Below, in pieces: positions 33,709 through 51,974 of a stretch of 53,556 nucleotides of DNA; position 1 is the stretch's first letter, and each line of letters starts with the position of its first letter. The notes beneath the pieces are model-generated. The model worked only from the letters and a program-made list of their open reading frames with translations, ran no database searches and was not told the DNA's origin. The stretch lies in the NCBI RefSeq assembly GCF_001646865.1, contig NZ_LRRB01000079.1:1-53556 (forward strand), in the 5' to 3' direction. The position numbers and the translations under genes were made by a program. The stretch comes from Aldersonia kunmingensis (GTDB lineage Bacteria; Actinomycetota; Actinomycetes; Mycobacteriales; Mycobacteriaceae).

Positions 33709-34533
33709 GTGGACGTGCTTACCGAACGCACGCCACGGGTCGTTTCGGCTGTAAAGCTTCATCGCGGCGCGCAGCGCCGCAAGACCGGGACTTTCCTGAT
33801 CGAAGGCGCGAATTCCCTCGAATCCGCGCTCGCCGGTGGCCACGCGGTCGAGGTCTTCTGCACCGACGACGCGCGCGAGCGCTTTGGGAGGCTCCTCGAC
33901 GAGGCCGCCGGAGCGGGCGTGCCGGTCTCTTTGGTGACCGACCGCGCCGCGCGCGGCCTCAGTGACACCGTGACCCCCGCGGGCCTGGTGGCCGTGTGCC
34001 GCCTACTCGATGTGTCGATCGAGACCGCGCTCGCCGGCCGCCCTGCTCTTGTCGCCGTACCGGTCGAGATCGCCGAGCCCGGTAATGCGGGCACCGTAAT
34101 CCGGGTCGCAGACGCGGTCGGCGCAGACGCGGTCGTGCTCGCCGGTGATGCAGTCGATCCGCACAACGGCAAATGCGTCCGCGCCTCTGCCGGCAGCGTG
34201 TTCCATCTCCCGATCGCGCGAGAGCGCTCGATCGATGCCGCCTTGTCCGCGCTCACCGACGCCGGCCTGCAGGTGCTGGCAACCGCCGCCGATGGCGAGG
34301 TCGACTTGGACGACGCGGACGAGCTGCTACGCGCGCCGACCGCCTGGTTGTTCGGCAATGAGGCACACGGCCTCGCGGCCGATATCGCGGCGCGCGCCGA
34401 CCATCGCATACGGATTCCCATCCGTGGCCGGGCCGAAAGTCTCAATCTCGCGACCGCGGCCGCGATCTGCCTGTACGAGAGTGCTCGGGCGCATCACCGT
34501 GCGGGTACCGGAAATGCGGGCGAGTCGCAATAG
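33709..34533 (+). CDS. tsnR: SPOUT-family rRNA 2'-O-methyltransferase (TsnR/TrmH type)
   Basis: This 274-residue RNA methyltransferase starts at GTG 33709. An N-terminal substrate-binding domain (KLHRGAQRRKTGTFLIEGAN, residues about 17-36) precedes the knotted SPOUT domain with its three motifs: AEPGNAGTVIRVADAVGAD, WLFGNEAHGL and IPIRGRAESLNLATAAAICLYE. The same gene follows rplT in mycobacteria (Rv1644, tsnR). It most likely methylates a ribose in 23S rRNA; the exact nucleotide is not readable. True thiostrepton-resistance enzymes belong to this family, but housekeeping placement argues for a general rRNA modification role. It sits between rplT and pheS. Confidence 0.92.
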   Translation: MDVLTERTPRVVSAVKLHRGAQRRKTGTFLIEGANSLESALAGGHAVEVFCTDDARERFGRLLDEAAGAGVPVSLVTDRAARGLSDTVTPAGLVAVCRLLDVSIETALAGRPALVAVPVEIAEPGNAGTVIRVADAVGADAVVLAGDAVDPHNGKCVRASAGSVFHLPIARERSIDAALSALTDAGLQVLATAADGEVDLDDADELLRAPTAWLFGNEAHGLAADIAARADHRIRIPIRGRAESLNLATAAAICLYESARAHHRAGTGNAGESQ

Positions 34534-34582
34534 GGCGATCGCTTAGGATTTAGTGTTGACACAAAGTTCGGATTGCTGGTAG

Positions 34583-35671
<1,089 letters not shown>

Positions 35672-35733
35672 CTGCTGCCGGCCGTAACGCCCGCGAGCTT
35701 CCCGACCACCGACTCGAGAAAGAGCGAACCCCC

Positions 35734-38235
35734 GTGCGAGTAGCGCAATCCTGGCTGACCGAGATCCTGCAGCGGGCGACACCGGACTGGGAGGTGACGC
35801 CGGAGGAGCTCGATGCCGGGTTCGTCCGAGTCGGTCTCGAGGTCGAGGAGATCGACCGCGTCGCTGATATCACCGGCCCGCTCGTGGTCGGTCGGGTCGA
35901 GCAGATCACCGAACTGACCGAGTTCAAGAAGCCCATTCGGCACTGCCAGGTCACGGTCGGGTCGGGGGATGGCGAGTCGGCCGCTCGGAGCATCGTCTGC
36001 GGCGCGCGCAACTTCAGTGAGGGCGACCTCGTGGTCGTCGCGTTGCCCGGTGCGGTCCTGCCCGGCGGGTTCGAGATCGCCACGCGCACGACCTACGGGC
36101 AGACGTCCGAGGGCATGATCTGCTCGCTCGCCGAGCTGGGCGTCGGCCGCGATCATTCGGGCATCCTGGTCCTCGAGCCGGGCACCGCGGAGCCGGGTAC
36201 GGATGCACAGGAGCTGCTGGGCCTCGACGACACCGTCATCGAACTCAACATCACGCCCGACCGCGGGTACTGCTTCTCGGTGCGCGGCCTGACGCGCGAG
36301 CTCGCGTGCGGCTTCGACCTCGAGTTCGCCGACCCGGCGATGCATCTGGTGGCCGCGCACGAGGATGACGCGTGGACCGTGGACGTGCAGCCCGAGTCGG
36401 GCTGCACCCGCTTCGCAATGCGCCGGGTCACTGGCATCGATCCGACCGCGATCAGCCCGTGGTGGCTGCAGCGGCGGCTATTGCTCGCCGGCGTGCGCCC
36501 GATTTCGCCAGCTGTCGATGTCACGAACTACGTGATGCTCGAACTTGGGCAGCCCCTGCACGCGTTCGACGCGACCGCTGTGAGCGGTGATCTCGTCGTC
36601 CGCCGGGCGAATCCCGACGAAACCCTGACGACGCTCGACGACATCGAGCGGCCGCTCGATCCCGAGGACGTCGTCATCGCCGACGATTCGGGTGCGATCT
36701 CGCTGGCCGGTGTCATGGGCGGCTCGACCACCGAGGTGAGCACCGAGTCCACCGACATTCTGCTCGAGGCCGCGACCTGGAACTCGCTGGCGATCTTCCG
36801 CACTTGCCGGCGGCACAAGCTGATCTCCGAGGCGAGCAAGCGCTTTGAGCGGATCGTCGACCCCGAGGTCAACATCGCCGCGCTGGACCGCGCGGCGACG
36901 CTGCTCGCCGAGATCGCCGGCGGCACCGTGCAGCCCGTGCTGACCGACGTGCGGCTGCCGCGACCGGACGCACCGACGATCGCGATCGATATCGATCTCG
37001 CGGATCGGGTCGCGGGTGTGGAGTATCCGAACGGCACGTCGGCGCGGCGCCTGACGCAGATCGGCTGCGCGGTCGAGGTCGGTGTCAGCGACAGTGGCCA
37101 CGGCCAGCTGCGGGTCACCCCGCCGAGTTGGCGGCCGGATCTCGAGCAGCCCGCGGACCTGGTCGAAGAGGTGCTGCGACTCGAAGGGCTCGAGCAGATC
37201 CCGTCGGTGCTGCCGCCGGCCCCGCCCGGTCGCGGGCTCACCGTGACTCAGCGTCGCCGACGTGCGGTCGGCCGTGCACTGGCATTCGACGGCTATGTCG
37301 AGGTGCCGCCGCCGGTGTTCCTGCCGACGGGCGCCTTCGATGCGTGGGGCCTGGACGAGGACGATCCGCGTCGAAACACCACGAAGGTGCTCAACCCGCT
37401 CGAGTCCGATCGTCCCGAGCTCGCGACGACGTTGCTGCCGGGCATGCTCGAGGTCGCGGCCCGCAATGTCTCTCGCGGGCAGCGTGATCTCGGTATTTAC
37501 GGCATCGCGCAGGTCGTGCTTCCCGGCGACAAGACGGGTGCGGTTTCGCCGCTTCCGGTGGATCGGCGCCCGACCGCAGACGAGATCGCGCTGCTGAACG
37601 AGTCGCTGCCGGCTCAGCCGGTGCACGTTGCCGTCGTGCTGACAGGGCTGCGTGATCCGCGCGGGCCGTGGGGTCCGGGTCGCGCGGCGGACGCCGCGGA
37701 TGCCATCGGTGCGGCACAGACCGTGGCGCGTGCGGCAGGCGTGGAGCTCGATCTCGCCTCGGCGAAGCATCTGCCCTGGCACCCGGGCCGCTGTGCCGAG
37801 TTGTCCGTCGATGGAACGGTTGTCGGGTATGCCGGCGAACTGCATCCGGCGGTGCTCGAGCGCCTCGGACTGCCGCCGCGCGCGTGCGCGATGGAACTCG
37901 ACCTCGACGCGCTGCCGATCTCCACGACGCGCCCGGCCCCAACGGTGGCTGCCTTCCCCGCGGTCCTGCAGGACCTCAACGTGGTGGTGGACAGTGACGT
38001 GCCGGTCGCAGCCGTCGCGTCCGCGCTGCGTACCGGAGCGGGGGAGCTGCTCGAGGATCTGCAGCTGTTCGACGTGTACGAGGGCGCGCAGGTGGGCGAG
38101 AACCACAAGTCGTTGACGTTCGCGCTGCGGTTCCGTGCGGCGGACCGCACGCTGACCGAGGACGAGGCGAGTGCTGCTCGCGACGCAGCGGTCGCGGCCG
38201 CGGCCGGCGCCGTGGGGGCCTCGCTGCGCGCATGA
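35734..38235 (+). CDS. pheT: Phenylalanyl-tRNA synthetase beta subunit
   Basis: The product is 833 residues. The GTG at 35734 ([12 protein letters not shown]) with GAGAAAGAG upstream is the family start; the open frame begins earlier inside pheS. Domains in order: an EMAP-like tRNA-binding domain (about 45-150, [11 protein letters not shown]), B3/B4 editing region (about 210-400, [19 protein letters not shown]), B5 (about 405-480), a catalytic-like domain without active site (about 490-720) and the C-terminal anticodon-binding FDX-ACB domain (about 740-833, [30 protein letters not shown]). It completes the alpha2-beta2 PheRS and edits Tyr-tRNA-Phe. Confidence 0.97.
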   Translation: MRVAQSWLTEILQRATPDWEVTPEELDAGFVRVGLEVEEIDRVADITGPLVVGRVEQITELTEFKKPIRHCQVTVGSGDGESAARSIVCGARNFSEGDLVVVALPGAVLPGGFEIATRTTYGQTSEGMICSLAELGVGRDHSGILVLEPGTAEPGTDAQELLGLDDTVIELNITPDRGYCFSVRGLTRELACGFDLEFADPAMHLVAAHEDDAWTVDVQPESGCTRFAMRRVTGIDPTAISPWWLQRRLLLAGVRPISPAVDVTNYVMLELGQPLHAFDATAVSGDLVVRRANPDETLTTLDDIERPLDPEDVVIADDSGAISLAGVMGGSTTEVSTESTDILLEAATWNSLAIFRTCRRHKLISEASKRFERIVDPEVNIAALDRAATLLAEIAGGTVQPVLTDVRLPRPDAPTIAIDIDLADRVAGVEYPNGTSARRLTQIGCAVEVGVSDSGHGQLRVTPPSWRPDLEQPADLVEEVLRLEGLEQIPSVLPPAPPGRGLTVTQRRRRAVGRALAFDGYVEVPPPVFLPTGAFDAWGLDEDDPRRNTTKVLNPLESDRPELATTLLPGMLEVAARNVSRGQRDLGIYGIAQVVLPGDKTGAVSPLPVDRRPTADEIALLNESLPAQPVHVAVVLTGLRDPRGPWGPGRAADAADAIGAAQTVARAAGVELDLASAKHLPWHPGRCAELSVDGTVVGYAGELHPAVLERLGLPPRACAMELDLDALPISTTRPAPTVAAFPAVLQDLNVVVDSDVPVAAVASALRTGAGELLEDLQLFDVYEGAQVGENHKSLTFALRFRAADRTLTEDEASAARDAAVAAAAGAVGASLRA

Positions 38236-38282
38236 TCCGTTGGGCCGCTTAGGGTGACCGGCATGCGCATAGGCTCATCGAC

Positions 38283-39317
38283 ATGACAGTGGCCGACGAC
38301 CAGACCCGCAAGCTCGCCGATCGCCTGCTCGACGCACAGGTCGAGTTCGTGCTCGCCGAGCTGAGCGGAGATCGCCTGCTCGAAGTGGTCGAGCGTGACG
38401 TCCGGGATGCGCTTCGGGTCGCCGAGACGGTCACCCTGGCCGATGCGCTCGATCCGAAGCAGGTCAGTGCCACCGTGCGCACGGTTATCGACCTGGTCGG
38501 GGGCAGCTTGCTGCCCGGCGAGCTCGCGCGCGCGTTGGTGCCGGCCCTGTACGAACTCGAGGCCAGCGAGCAGTACGGATTGGCCGATGTCGTCGACCGG
38601 GACCAGGTCGATGCGCTGGTCGCGACGGTGCTGAGCATGCACAAACTGCATGAGCGCGCGCTGAATCGGCTCACCGATAGTCCGCTGATGGCGACGATCG
38701 CAACCACGTTCGTGAACAAGATCGTCGGCGATATCGTCGCGCAGAACCGCGCGGTTGCCGAGAAGATTCCGGGGATGAGCTCGATGTTCTCGCTCGGACT
38801 GGATGCGGTCTCCCGGGTGAAGAACGTTTCGGACCAGCTGCTCGGAGATGTCGCGGGCAAGGGCGCGCAATTCGCGCTCAAGCGCCTGAATAGCGCCACC
38901 CTCGACCTCATTCGGGACGCGCCGCTCGCGGACGCGGCGATGGAGCTGTGGGACCTGCAGGCCGAGGAGCGGATCTCGGAGCTGCGGGACTACGTGAGCG
39001 AGGCCGAGCTGACCGAGCTCGTCGAGCTCGTGGTCGAAATCGCGGTGGTCAGTCGCAACGCCGAGTTCGTCGGTGCGGTCGTCGACTGTGTGGTCGACGT
39101 CGTCTTCGAAAAGTACGGGCAGCGTCCCGTCGCGGAGGTGCTCGCCGAAGCGGGTGTGTCCGACGACGAACTTGTCGCCCAGGTCACGCAGCATGCGCCC
39201 GGCATTGTGGCCGCAGCCAGGGCCGATGGCCGGTTGGGCGAGCTAGTCCGTGCGAGGCTCGAGCCGTTCTATTCGTCCGATGCGGTGCTCGACATTCTGG
39301 CTGCCCGCGACGCCTGA
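38283..39317 (+). CDS. Helical protein of unknown function between pheT and argC
   Basis: This 344-residue protein has an ATG start and no signal peptide or clear membrane helix. It is predicted almost entirely helical: Leu/Val/Asp/Glu-rich segments such as ADRLLDAQVEFVLAELSGDR, ADVVDRDQVDALVATVL and AELTELVELVVEIAVVSRN recur. One middle segment, AVAEKIPGMSSMFSLGLD followed by SRVKNVSDQLLGDVAGKG, is suggestive of a conserved surface. I do not recognise a named family; I believe similar unannotated proteins occur in Rhodococcus and Nocardia at this locus. It lies 47 bases after pheT and 69 bases before argC, outside the ARG-box promoter, so it more likely belongs with pheST transcription. Confidence 0.8.
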   Translation: MTVADDQTRKLADRLLDAQVEFVLAELSGDRLLEVVERDVRDALRVAETVTLADALDPKQVSATVRTVIDLVGGSLLPGELARALVPALYELEASEQYGLADVVDRDQVDALVATVLSMHKLHERALNRLTDSPLMATIATTFVNKIVGDIVAQNRAVAEKIPGMSSMFSLGLDAVSRVKNVSDQLLGDVAGKGAQFALKRLNSATLDLIRDAPLADAAMELWDLQAEERISELRDYVSEAELTELVELVVEIAVVSRNAEFVGAVVDCVVDVVFEKYGQRPVAEVLAEAGVSDDELVAQVTQHAPGIVAAARADGRLGELVRARLEPFYSSDAVLDILAARDA

Positions 39318-39351
39318 CCTGTGCCTCGGCGGCATGCACCAAAACCGGTTA

Positions 39352-41679
<2,328 letters not shown>

Positions 41680-41683
<4 letters not shown>

Positions 41684-42620
41684 CGGCTGCCCTGTCCGCC
41701 GCCGACAAGGCGCACGTACTCGCGGAAATGCTGCCGTGGCTCAAGGAGCTTCGCGGCAAGATCGTCGTCGTCAAGTACGGCGGCAACGCGATGGTCGACG
41801 ACACGCTGAAGCAGGCGTTCGCAGCCGATATGGCGCTCTTGCGCACCGTCGGAGTCCATCCCGTCGTAGTGCATGGCGGTGGACCGCAGATCAGCGCCAT
41901 GCTGAAGAGGCTCGGCCTCGAAGGCGAGTTCCGCGGCGGATTTCGCGTCACCACCCCCGAGGTCATGGACGTCGTGCGGATGGTGCTTTTCGGTCAGGTC
42001 GGGCGTGAGCTCGTCGGCCTGATCAACGCGCACGGGCCCTACGCGGTCGGGATCACCGGCGAGGACGCACATCTGTTCACCGCGACCCGCCGGACGGTGC
42101 TCGTCGACGGCGAGGCCACCGACATCGGCCTGGTGGGCGATGTGACCTCGGTGAACCCGAGCGCGGTGCACGATTTGATCGACGCCGGCCGGATTCCGGT
42201 CGTGTCCACGATCGCGCCGGACTCGGATGGCTTGGCGCACAACATCAACGCGGACACCGCTGCTGCCGCACTCGCGGCGGGCATCGGTGCCGAGCGACTC
42301 CTGATGCTCACCGACGTCGAGGGTCTCTACACCGACTGGCCGGACCGCAACTCGCTCGTGAGCGAAATCGACTCGGCCGCGCTGACCGCGCTGCTGCCGC
42401 GCCTCGACTCGGGCATGGTGCCGAAGATGGAGGCGTGCCTGCGCGCCGTCGAGGACGGTGTGCCGTCGGCGCACGTCATCGACGGCCGAGTTGCACACGC
42501 GGTGCTGCTCGAACTGTTCACCGGGCAGGGCATCGGCACCATGGTCAAGCGTGCCGCGGCGGCGGAAACGGCAGTAAACGAAGACTTTTCGGTTCGAATC
42601 GACGCAGGGGGTGCAGCGCT

Positions 42621-42624
<4 letters not shown>
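41680..42624 (+). CDS. argB: Acetylglutamate kinase
   Basis: The product is 314 residues. The ATG at 41680 overlaps the argJ stop (ATGA); the frame is open further upstream only within argJ. Amino-acid-kinase fold motifs: [12 protein letters not shown] (about 31-41), [35 protein letters not shown] and LTDVEGLY. It phosphorylates N-acetylglutamate, the committed and usually arginine-inhibited step. The N-terminal helix ([19 protein letters not shown]) is the type that mediates hexamer formation and arginine feedback in other bacteria, so feedback control is likely by inference. The argD ATG overlaps its stop by four bases (ATGA). Confidence 0.97.
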
Positions 42625-45294
<2,670 letters not shown>

Positions 45295-45330
45295 GCACCC
45301 TCGGACATCGAAGAAGGAGCTGGAACAACA

Positions 45331-47960
<2,630 letters not shown>

Positions 47961-48043
47961 TCTCGCGCGCGGTAGCTTTGTCACACGCAGCCCGGCTCTG
48001 ACGCCGGGAGGTGCCGGACAACGCACAACGGTGGGGAGATTCG

Positions 48044-51019
48044 GTGGAACTGACGACGGCATCGCTGGCGGCGCCTTTGCATCGCATCGTTGCGACCGCA
48101 CAGAACGGGCTCGAGGTCTTGCGCTTCGGCGGGCTCGATACCGGGCTGAATTCTTCGCCGTACGAACTTGTCGAACACCGCCCCATGTACCGGCTGCGCC
48201 GCTACTTCCCGGATGCAGCGCCCGGCACCCGGCCTCCGGTCGTGATGGTTCCGCCCATGATGCTGGCGGCAGACGTATACGACGTCACCCGCGACAAGGG
48301 CGCCGCCGGGGTGCTGTACGACCAGGGCGTCGAACTGTGGGTCGTGGACTTCGGGTCGCCCGCGAGCGATGAGGGTGGCTGGGACCGCACGCTGGCCGAC
48401 CATGTGGTGGCGATCAACGACGCAGTCGACTGCGTCCACAAGATCACCGGTCGCAACGTGCACCTCGGTGGATACTCGCAGGGCGGCATGTTCGCGTACC
48501 AGGCCGCGGCCAGCCGGCATACGAAGAACCTCGCGAGCGTGATCACCTTCGGCAGCCCGGTCGACATCATTGCCAACCTGCCGTTCGGCGTGCCGCGGGG
48601 CGTCGCCACCCGCGGCGCCGACTTTATGGCCGACCACGTGTTCAGTCGTCTCGCGATCACGGACTGGATGGCGCGCACCGGTTTCCAGCTGATGGACCCG
48701 GTGAAGACGGTGAAGGCGCGGTTCGACTTCATGCGGCAGCTGCATGACCGAGAAGCGTTGCTGCACAGGGAGGCTCAGCGACGCTTCCTCGAACGTGAAG
48801 GCTGGTTGCCCTGGGCCGGACCGGCCATCGTCGAATTGCTCAAGCAGTTCGTCGTGCACAACCGGATGATGTCGGGCGGCTTCACGATCAACGACCAACT
48901 CGTCAGCCTCGCCGACATCACCTGCCCGATCCTCGCATTCGTGGGCGAGGTCGATGACATCGGCCAGCCGCGTGCGGTGCGTGGCATTCGGGAAGCCGCG
49001 GCTCGTGCCGAGGTGTACGAATCTCTTTTGAACGCAGGGCATTTCGGCCTCGTTGTGGGCAGCACGGCGGCAACGCAGACCTGGCCGTCGGTCGCCGAGT
49101 GGGTGCGCTGGCGTGAGGGCATGGGCGAGTTGCCCGAGCAGATCCACGAAATGGCCTACCGGAATACTCGCGAGGAACGCGATTCGACGATCACCGCCGG
49201 TCTCCGGGTCGCGAAGACAGCCGCCGCTGCCGTCTCGGTCGGTGCAGATGTAGGCAAGGGAATCGCCGGGCTCGCGGGCGGCGTGTTGCGCGGCACCGCG
49301 GATCTCACCGGTGAAGCGAGCCGGGCGTTGCCGCGGTTGTTCCGGCTCGGCCAGATCCAGCCGCGAACCCGAATCTCGTTCGCGAGCATGCTCGCCGAGC
49401 AGGCCAAGCGCGCGCCGTCCGGTGTGTGCTTCCTCTTCGAGGATCGTGCGCACAGCAACCAGGCGGTCGCCGACCGCATCGACAACGTCGTTCGCGGCTT
49501 GATCGATTGTGGAGTGCGCCCGGCACAGCACGTCGGTGTGCTGATGGAGACCCGTCCGAGTGGCCTAGCCGCGACCGCTGCGCTGTCGCGACTCGGTGCG
49601 GTGGCAGTGCTGCTCCCACCAGGCAGCGATCTTGCCGCGGCCACGCAGCTCACCGGAATCAGCATGATCATCACCGATCCGGAGAATCTGGAGCTGGCGG
49701 CGTCCGTCGCGGAGAATGTGCTGGTGCTCGGCGGTGGCAACGAGCGTGGGCTGAGCATTCCGACCTCGGATCGAGTGATCGATCTGGAGCAGATCGATCC
49801 GGGCAAGGTGTACGTACCCGGCTGGTACCGGCCGAACCCGGGACTGGCGCGCGACCTCGCGTTCGTTCTGGTGAGCGGCTCCGGGGCGCACATGGCGGCG
49901 AAGTATGTCACCAACTACCGCTGGGCATTGTCGGCGTTCGGCACGGCAAGCTCGGCGAACCTGGACAGCACCGACACCGTGTATTGCCTTGCACCCCTGC
50001 ATCATTCGTCGGGACTGCTCGTCAGCATCGGCGGCGCAATCGCAGGTGGCGCGCGAATCGCGTTGTCGCGCAGCCTCGATATCGATCCGGCATTGTTCGT
50101 CGAAGAGGTACATCGCTACGGCGTCACTGTGGTGACCTACACCTGGACGATGATGCGCGACATCATCGATTCCGAATCGTCCCGCCTCGAACGTGGCCAT
50201 CCTGTGCGTCTGTTCATCGGCTCCGGCATGCCGGTTGGGCTGTGGGAGCGCACAACCGAACGATTCGCGCCCGCGCGCGTGCTCGAGTTCTACGCGTCGA
50301 CCGAGGGTGATGTCGTGCTTGCGAATGTCGGCGGCACGAAGATCGGCTGCAAGGGCCGGCCCGTCCCCGGTACGGCCGCGGTCGAGTTGGCGGCCTACGA
50401 CCCGATCACGGGCAAGCTCATCCAGGACGCCAATGGGTTCATGCGCCGGTGCGAGGACGACGAGGTCGGACTACTGCTGGGCAAGGCATCCAACGACGCG
50501 CCGCTGCCGCCGGGAGGGATGGCGGGTGTTTTCAAGGCCGGCGACGCATGGGTACCGACGGAGAACCTCTTCTGGCGCGACTCGGATGGCGATTACTGGC
50601 TCGTGGATGCCCGCGAAACCGTGATCAAGTCCCCGCGTGGGCCGGTCTACACCCAGCCGATCGTCGATGTGCTCAACGAGTTGCCGCAGGTCGACTTGGC
50701 CGTGGCCTACGGCGTCGGGCCGGACGATCGCGAACTCGCGATCGCGGCAATTACGGTGCGCAAGGGTGCGGCGGTGGACGCCGAACTGGTCACCGAGGCT
50801 TTGCGCGGACTCATCCCGGCGCAACGCCCCGGACTGGTCCACATCGTGGATGACATCTACGTCGGCTCATCGTTCCGTCCGTCCGCCGCAGCACTCAAGG
50901 CGCTCGGCCTTCCTGAGCCCGGCCCACAGTGCTGGTACTACGACCCGACTGACGGGTCGTACCGCGAACTCACCGACACTGCCGCGAAAGAGCTGTTGAC
51001 GGGCAAGATCGTCGGTTGA
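48044..51019 (+). CDS. Fused PhaC/lipase-like hydrolase and acyl-CoA-synthetase-like protein
   Basis: This 991-residue two-domain protein resembles mycobacterial Rv1683. Residues 1 to about 380 are an alpha/beta hydrolase related to PHA synthases (VVMVPPMMLAADVYDV, GGYSQGG with Ser145 where PhaC has Cys, VGEVDDIGQP, NAGHFGLVVGS). A linker rich in Ala/Gly (about 385-430) leads to an ANL-type domain (about 445-991). There the usual P-loop TSGTTGxPKG is changed to VSGSGAHMAAK (about 607-617); YASTEGD (about 750) and YWLVDARETVIK remain, and no GKxxKR lysine motif is seen at the C-terminus. I prefer GTG 48044 (GGGGAGA five bases before); GTG 48011 is the alternative. It probably acts on triacylglycerol or acyl lipids; the synthetase half may not adenylate. 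Confidence 0.85.
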   Translation: MELTTASLAAPLHRIVATAQNGLEVLRFGGLDTGLNSSPYELVEHRPMYRLRRYFPDAAPGTRPPVVMVPPMMLAADVYDVTRDKGAAGVLYDQGVELWVVDFGSPASDEGGWDRTLADHVVAINDAVDCVHKITGRNVHLGGYSQGGMFAYQAAASRHTKNLASVITFGSPVDIIANLPFGVPRGVATRGADFMADHVFSRLAITDWMARTGFQLMDPVKTVKARFDFMRQLHDREALLHREAQRRFLEREGWLPWAGPAIVELLKQFVVHNRMMSGGFTINDQLVSLADITCPILAFVGEVDDIGQPRAVRGIREAAARAEVYESLLNAGHFGLVVGSTAATQTWPSVAEWVRWREGMGELPEQIHEMAYRNTREERDSTITAGLRVAKTAAAAVSVGADVGKGIAGLAGGVLRGTADLTGEASRALPRLFRLGQIQPRTRISFASMLAEQAKRAPSGVCFLFEDRAHSNQAVADRIDNVVRGLIDCGVRPAQHVGVLMETRPSGLAATAALSRLGAVAVLLPPGSDLAAATQLTGISMIITDPENLELAASVAENVLVLGGGNERGLSIPTSDRVIDLEQIDPGKVYVPGWYRPNPGLARDLAFVLVSGSGAHMAAKYVTNYRWALSAFGTASSANLDSTDTVYCLAPLHHSSGLLVSIGGAIAGGARIALSRSLDIDPALFVEEVHRYGVTVVTYTWTMMRDIIDSESSRLERGHPVRLFIGSGMPVGLWERTTERFAPARVLEFYASTEGDVVLANVGGTKIGCKGRPVPGTAAVELAAYDPITGKLIQDANGFMRRCEDDEVGLLLGKASNDAPLPPGGMAGVFKAGDAWVPTENLFWRDSDGDYWLVDARETVIKSPRGPVYTQPIVDVLNELPQVDLAVAYGVGPDDRELAIAAITVRKGAAVDAELVTEALRGLIPAQRPGLVHIVDDIYVGSSFRPSAAALKALGLPEPGPQCWYYDPTDGSYRELTDTAAKELLTGKIVG

Positions 51020-51078
51020 CGTAAGGTGCTGCTCGGCCGATGGGCACCGTAGACAACTGATCGAAGGGACACGCTGGA

Positions 51079-51345
51079 GTGGGCACCGTGCTGGATGATG
51101 CGTTGTTGGAAATTCTGGCCTGCCCGCAGGACAAGGGCCCGCTGTTGCTCGTTGAGCCGGCGCTTGTCGAGGGCGGGGGCGAAAACGCGCTGCTGTACAA
51201 CCCGCGCCTGCGCCGTGCGTACCCGATTGAGTCGGGAATCCCGGCGCTCCTCGCCGACGAGGCGATCGAGGTCACCGACGAGCAGCACGCCGACTACGTG
51301 GCTCGTGGCCGATCCGGCGGCGGATCCGGGGCCGACAAGTCCTGA
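51079..51345 (+). CDS. Trm112-family small protein
   Basis: This 88-residue protein starts at GTG 51079. The family core DDALLEILACPQDKGPLLLVE, LYNPRLRRAYPIESGIPALLADEAI is intact, with a Gly/Ser tail. Only one of the cysteines of eukaryotic Trm112 zinc knuckles remains (ACPQ). In eukaryotes Trm112 activates RNA and protein methyltransferases; the bacterial role is not established. The same gene lies close to mpg and tyrS in mycobacteria (Rv1684-like). It is two bases upstream of the mpg start and so co-transcribed; the preceding fusion gene ends 59 bases before it. Confidence 0.85.
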   Translation: MGTVLDDALLEILACPQDKGPLLLVEPALVEGGGENALLYNPRLRRAYPIESGIPALLADEAIEVTDEQHADYVARGRSGGGSGADKS

Positions 51346-51347
51346 AC

Positions 51348-51974
51348 GTGTCGGCCGAGCAGGAACTGCGCGTCGATCCATTGGCCGCTGCGCAGCGCCT
51401 GCTCGGTGCGATCGTCCGCATCGAGGACGTGGCACTGCGGATCGTCGAAGTCGAGGCCTACGGCTCCGATCCAGCCGGACCGTGGCCGGACCCCGCCGCG
51501 CATTCCTATCCCGGACCGACCGCACGCAACACTGTGATGTTCGGTCCGCCGGGCCGGCTGTACGTGTACCTCAGCTACGGCATGCACCTGTGTGCCAACG
51601 TCACCGTTGGCGCCGAGGGATCGGCGGGCGCGGTGCTGCTGAGGGCCGGTGAAGTGATCGACGGAATCGAGACCGTGCGCGGCCGTCGGCCCGCCTGCCG
51701 CAATGACGACCGGCTTGCACGCGGGCCGGGAAACCTCGGCAATGCACTCGGAATCCGCTTGTCGGACAACGGCAATGCGCTGTTCGACCCTAACTCCCGA
51801 GTCCGACTCGAACTCGGCTCCGAGGCGGAGTGGGTGAGCGGCCCGCGGGTCGGGATCAGCGTTGCTGCCGATCGCCCGTGGCGGCTGTGGCTGCCGCACT
51901 CCGGCGCGGTTTCCGCCTATCGGCGTAGCCCTCGTGCGCCCGCTGTCGGCAGTGCGGGAAAATCGACTACGTGA
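51348..51974 (+). CDS. mpg: DNA-3-methyladenine glycosylase (AAG/MPG family)
   Basis: This 208-residue glycosylase starts at GTG 51348, two bases after the Trm112-like stop. Family motifs: [16 protein letters not shown] (the EVEAY segment with the catalytic Glu, about residues 34-38), [35 protein letters not shown] (the intercalating Tyr region), [12 protein letters not shown] and [15 protein letters not shown]. It removes alkylated purines such as 3-methyladenine and hypoxanthine to begin base excision repair. It overlaps the tyrS start by four bases (GTGA). No signs of damage. Confidence 0.93.
   Translation: MSAEQELRVDPLAAAQRLLGAIVRIEDVALRIVEVEAYGSDPAGPWPDPAAHSYPGPTARNTVMFGPPGRLYVYLSYGMHLCANVTVGAEGSAGAVLLRAGEVIDGIETVRGRRPACRNDDRLARGPGNLGNALGIRLSDNGNALFDPNSRVRLELGSEAEWVSGPRVGISVAADRPWRLWLPHSGAVSAYRRSPRAPAVGSAGKSTT

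Noticed and set aside
37614-39194. 526-codon minus-strand open frame over pheT and the unknown gene
   Set aside because: It spans two plus-strand genes and their gap and has no start context or domain.
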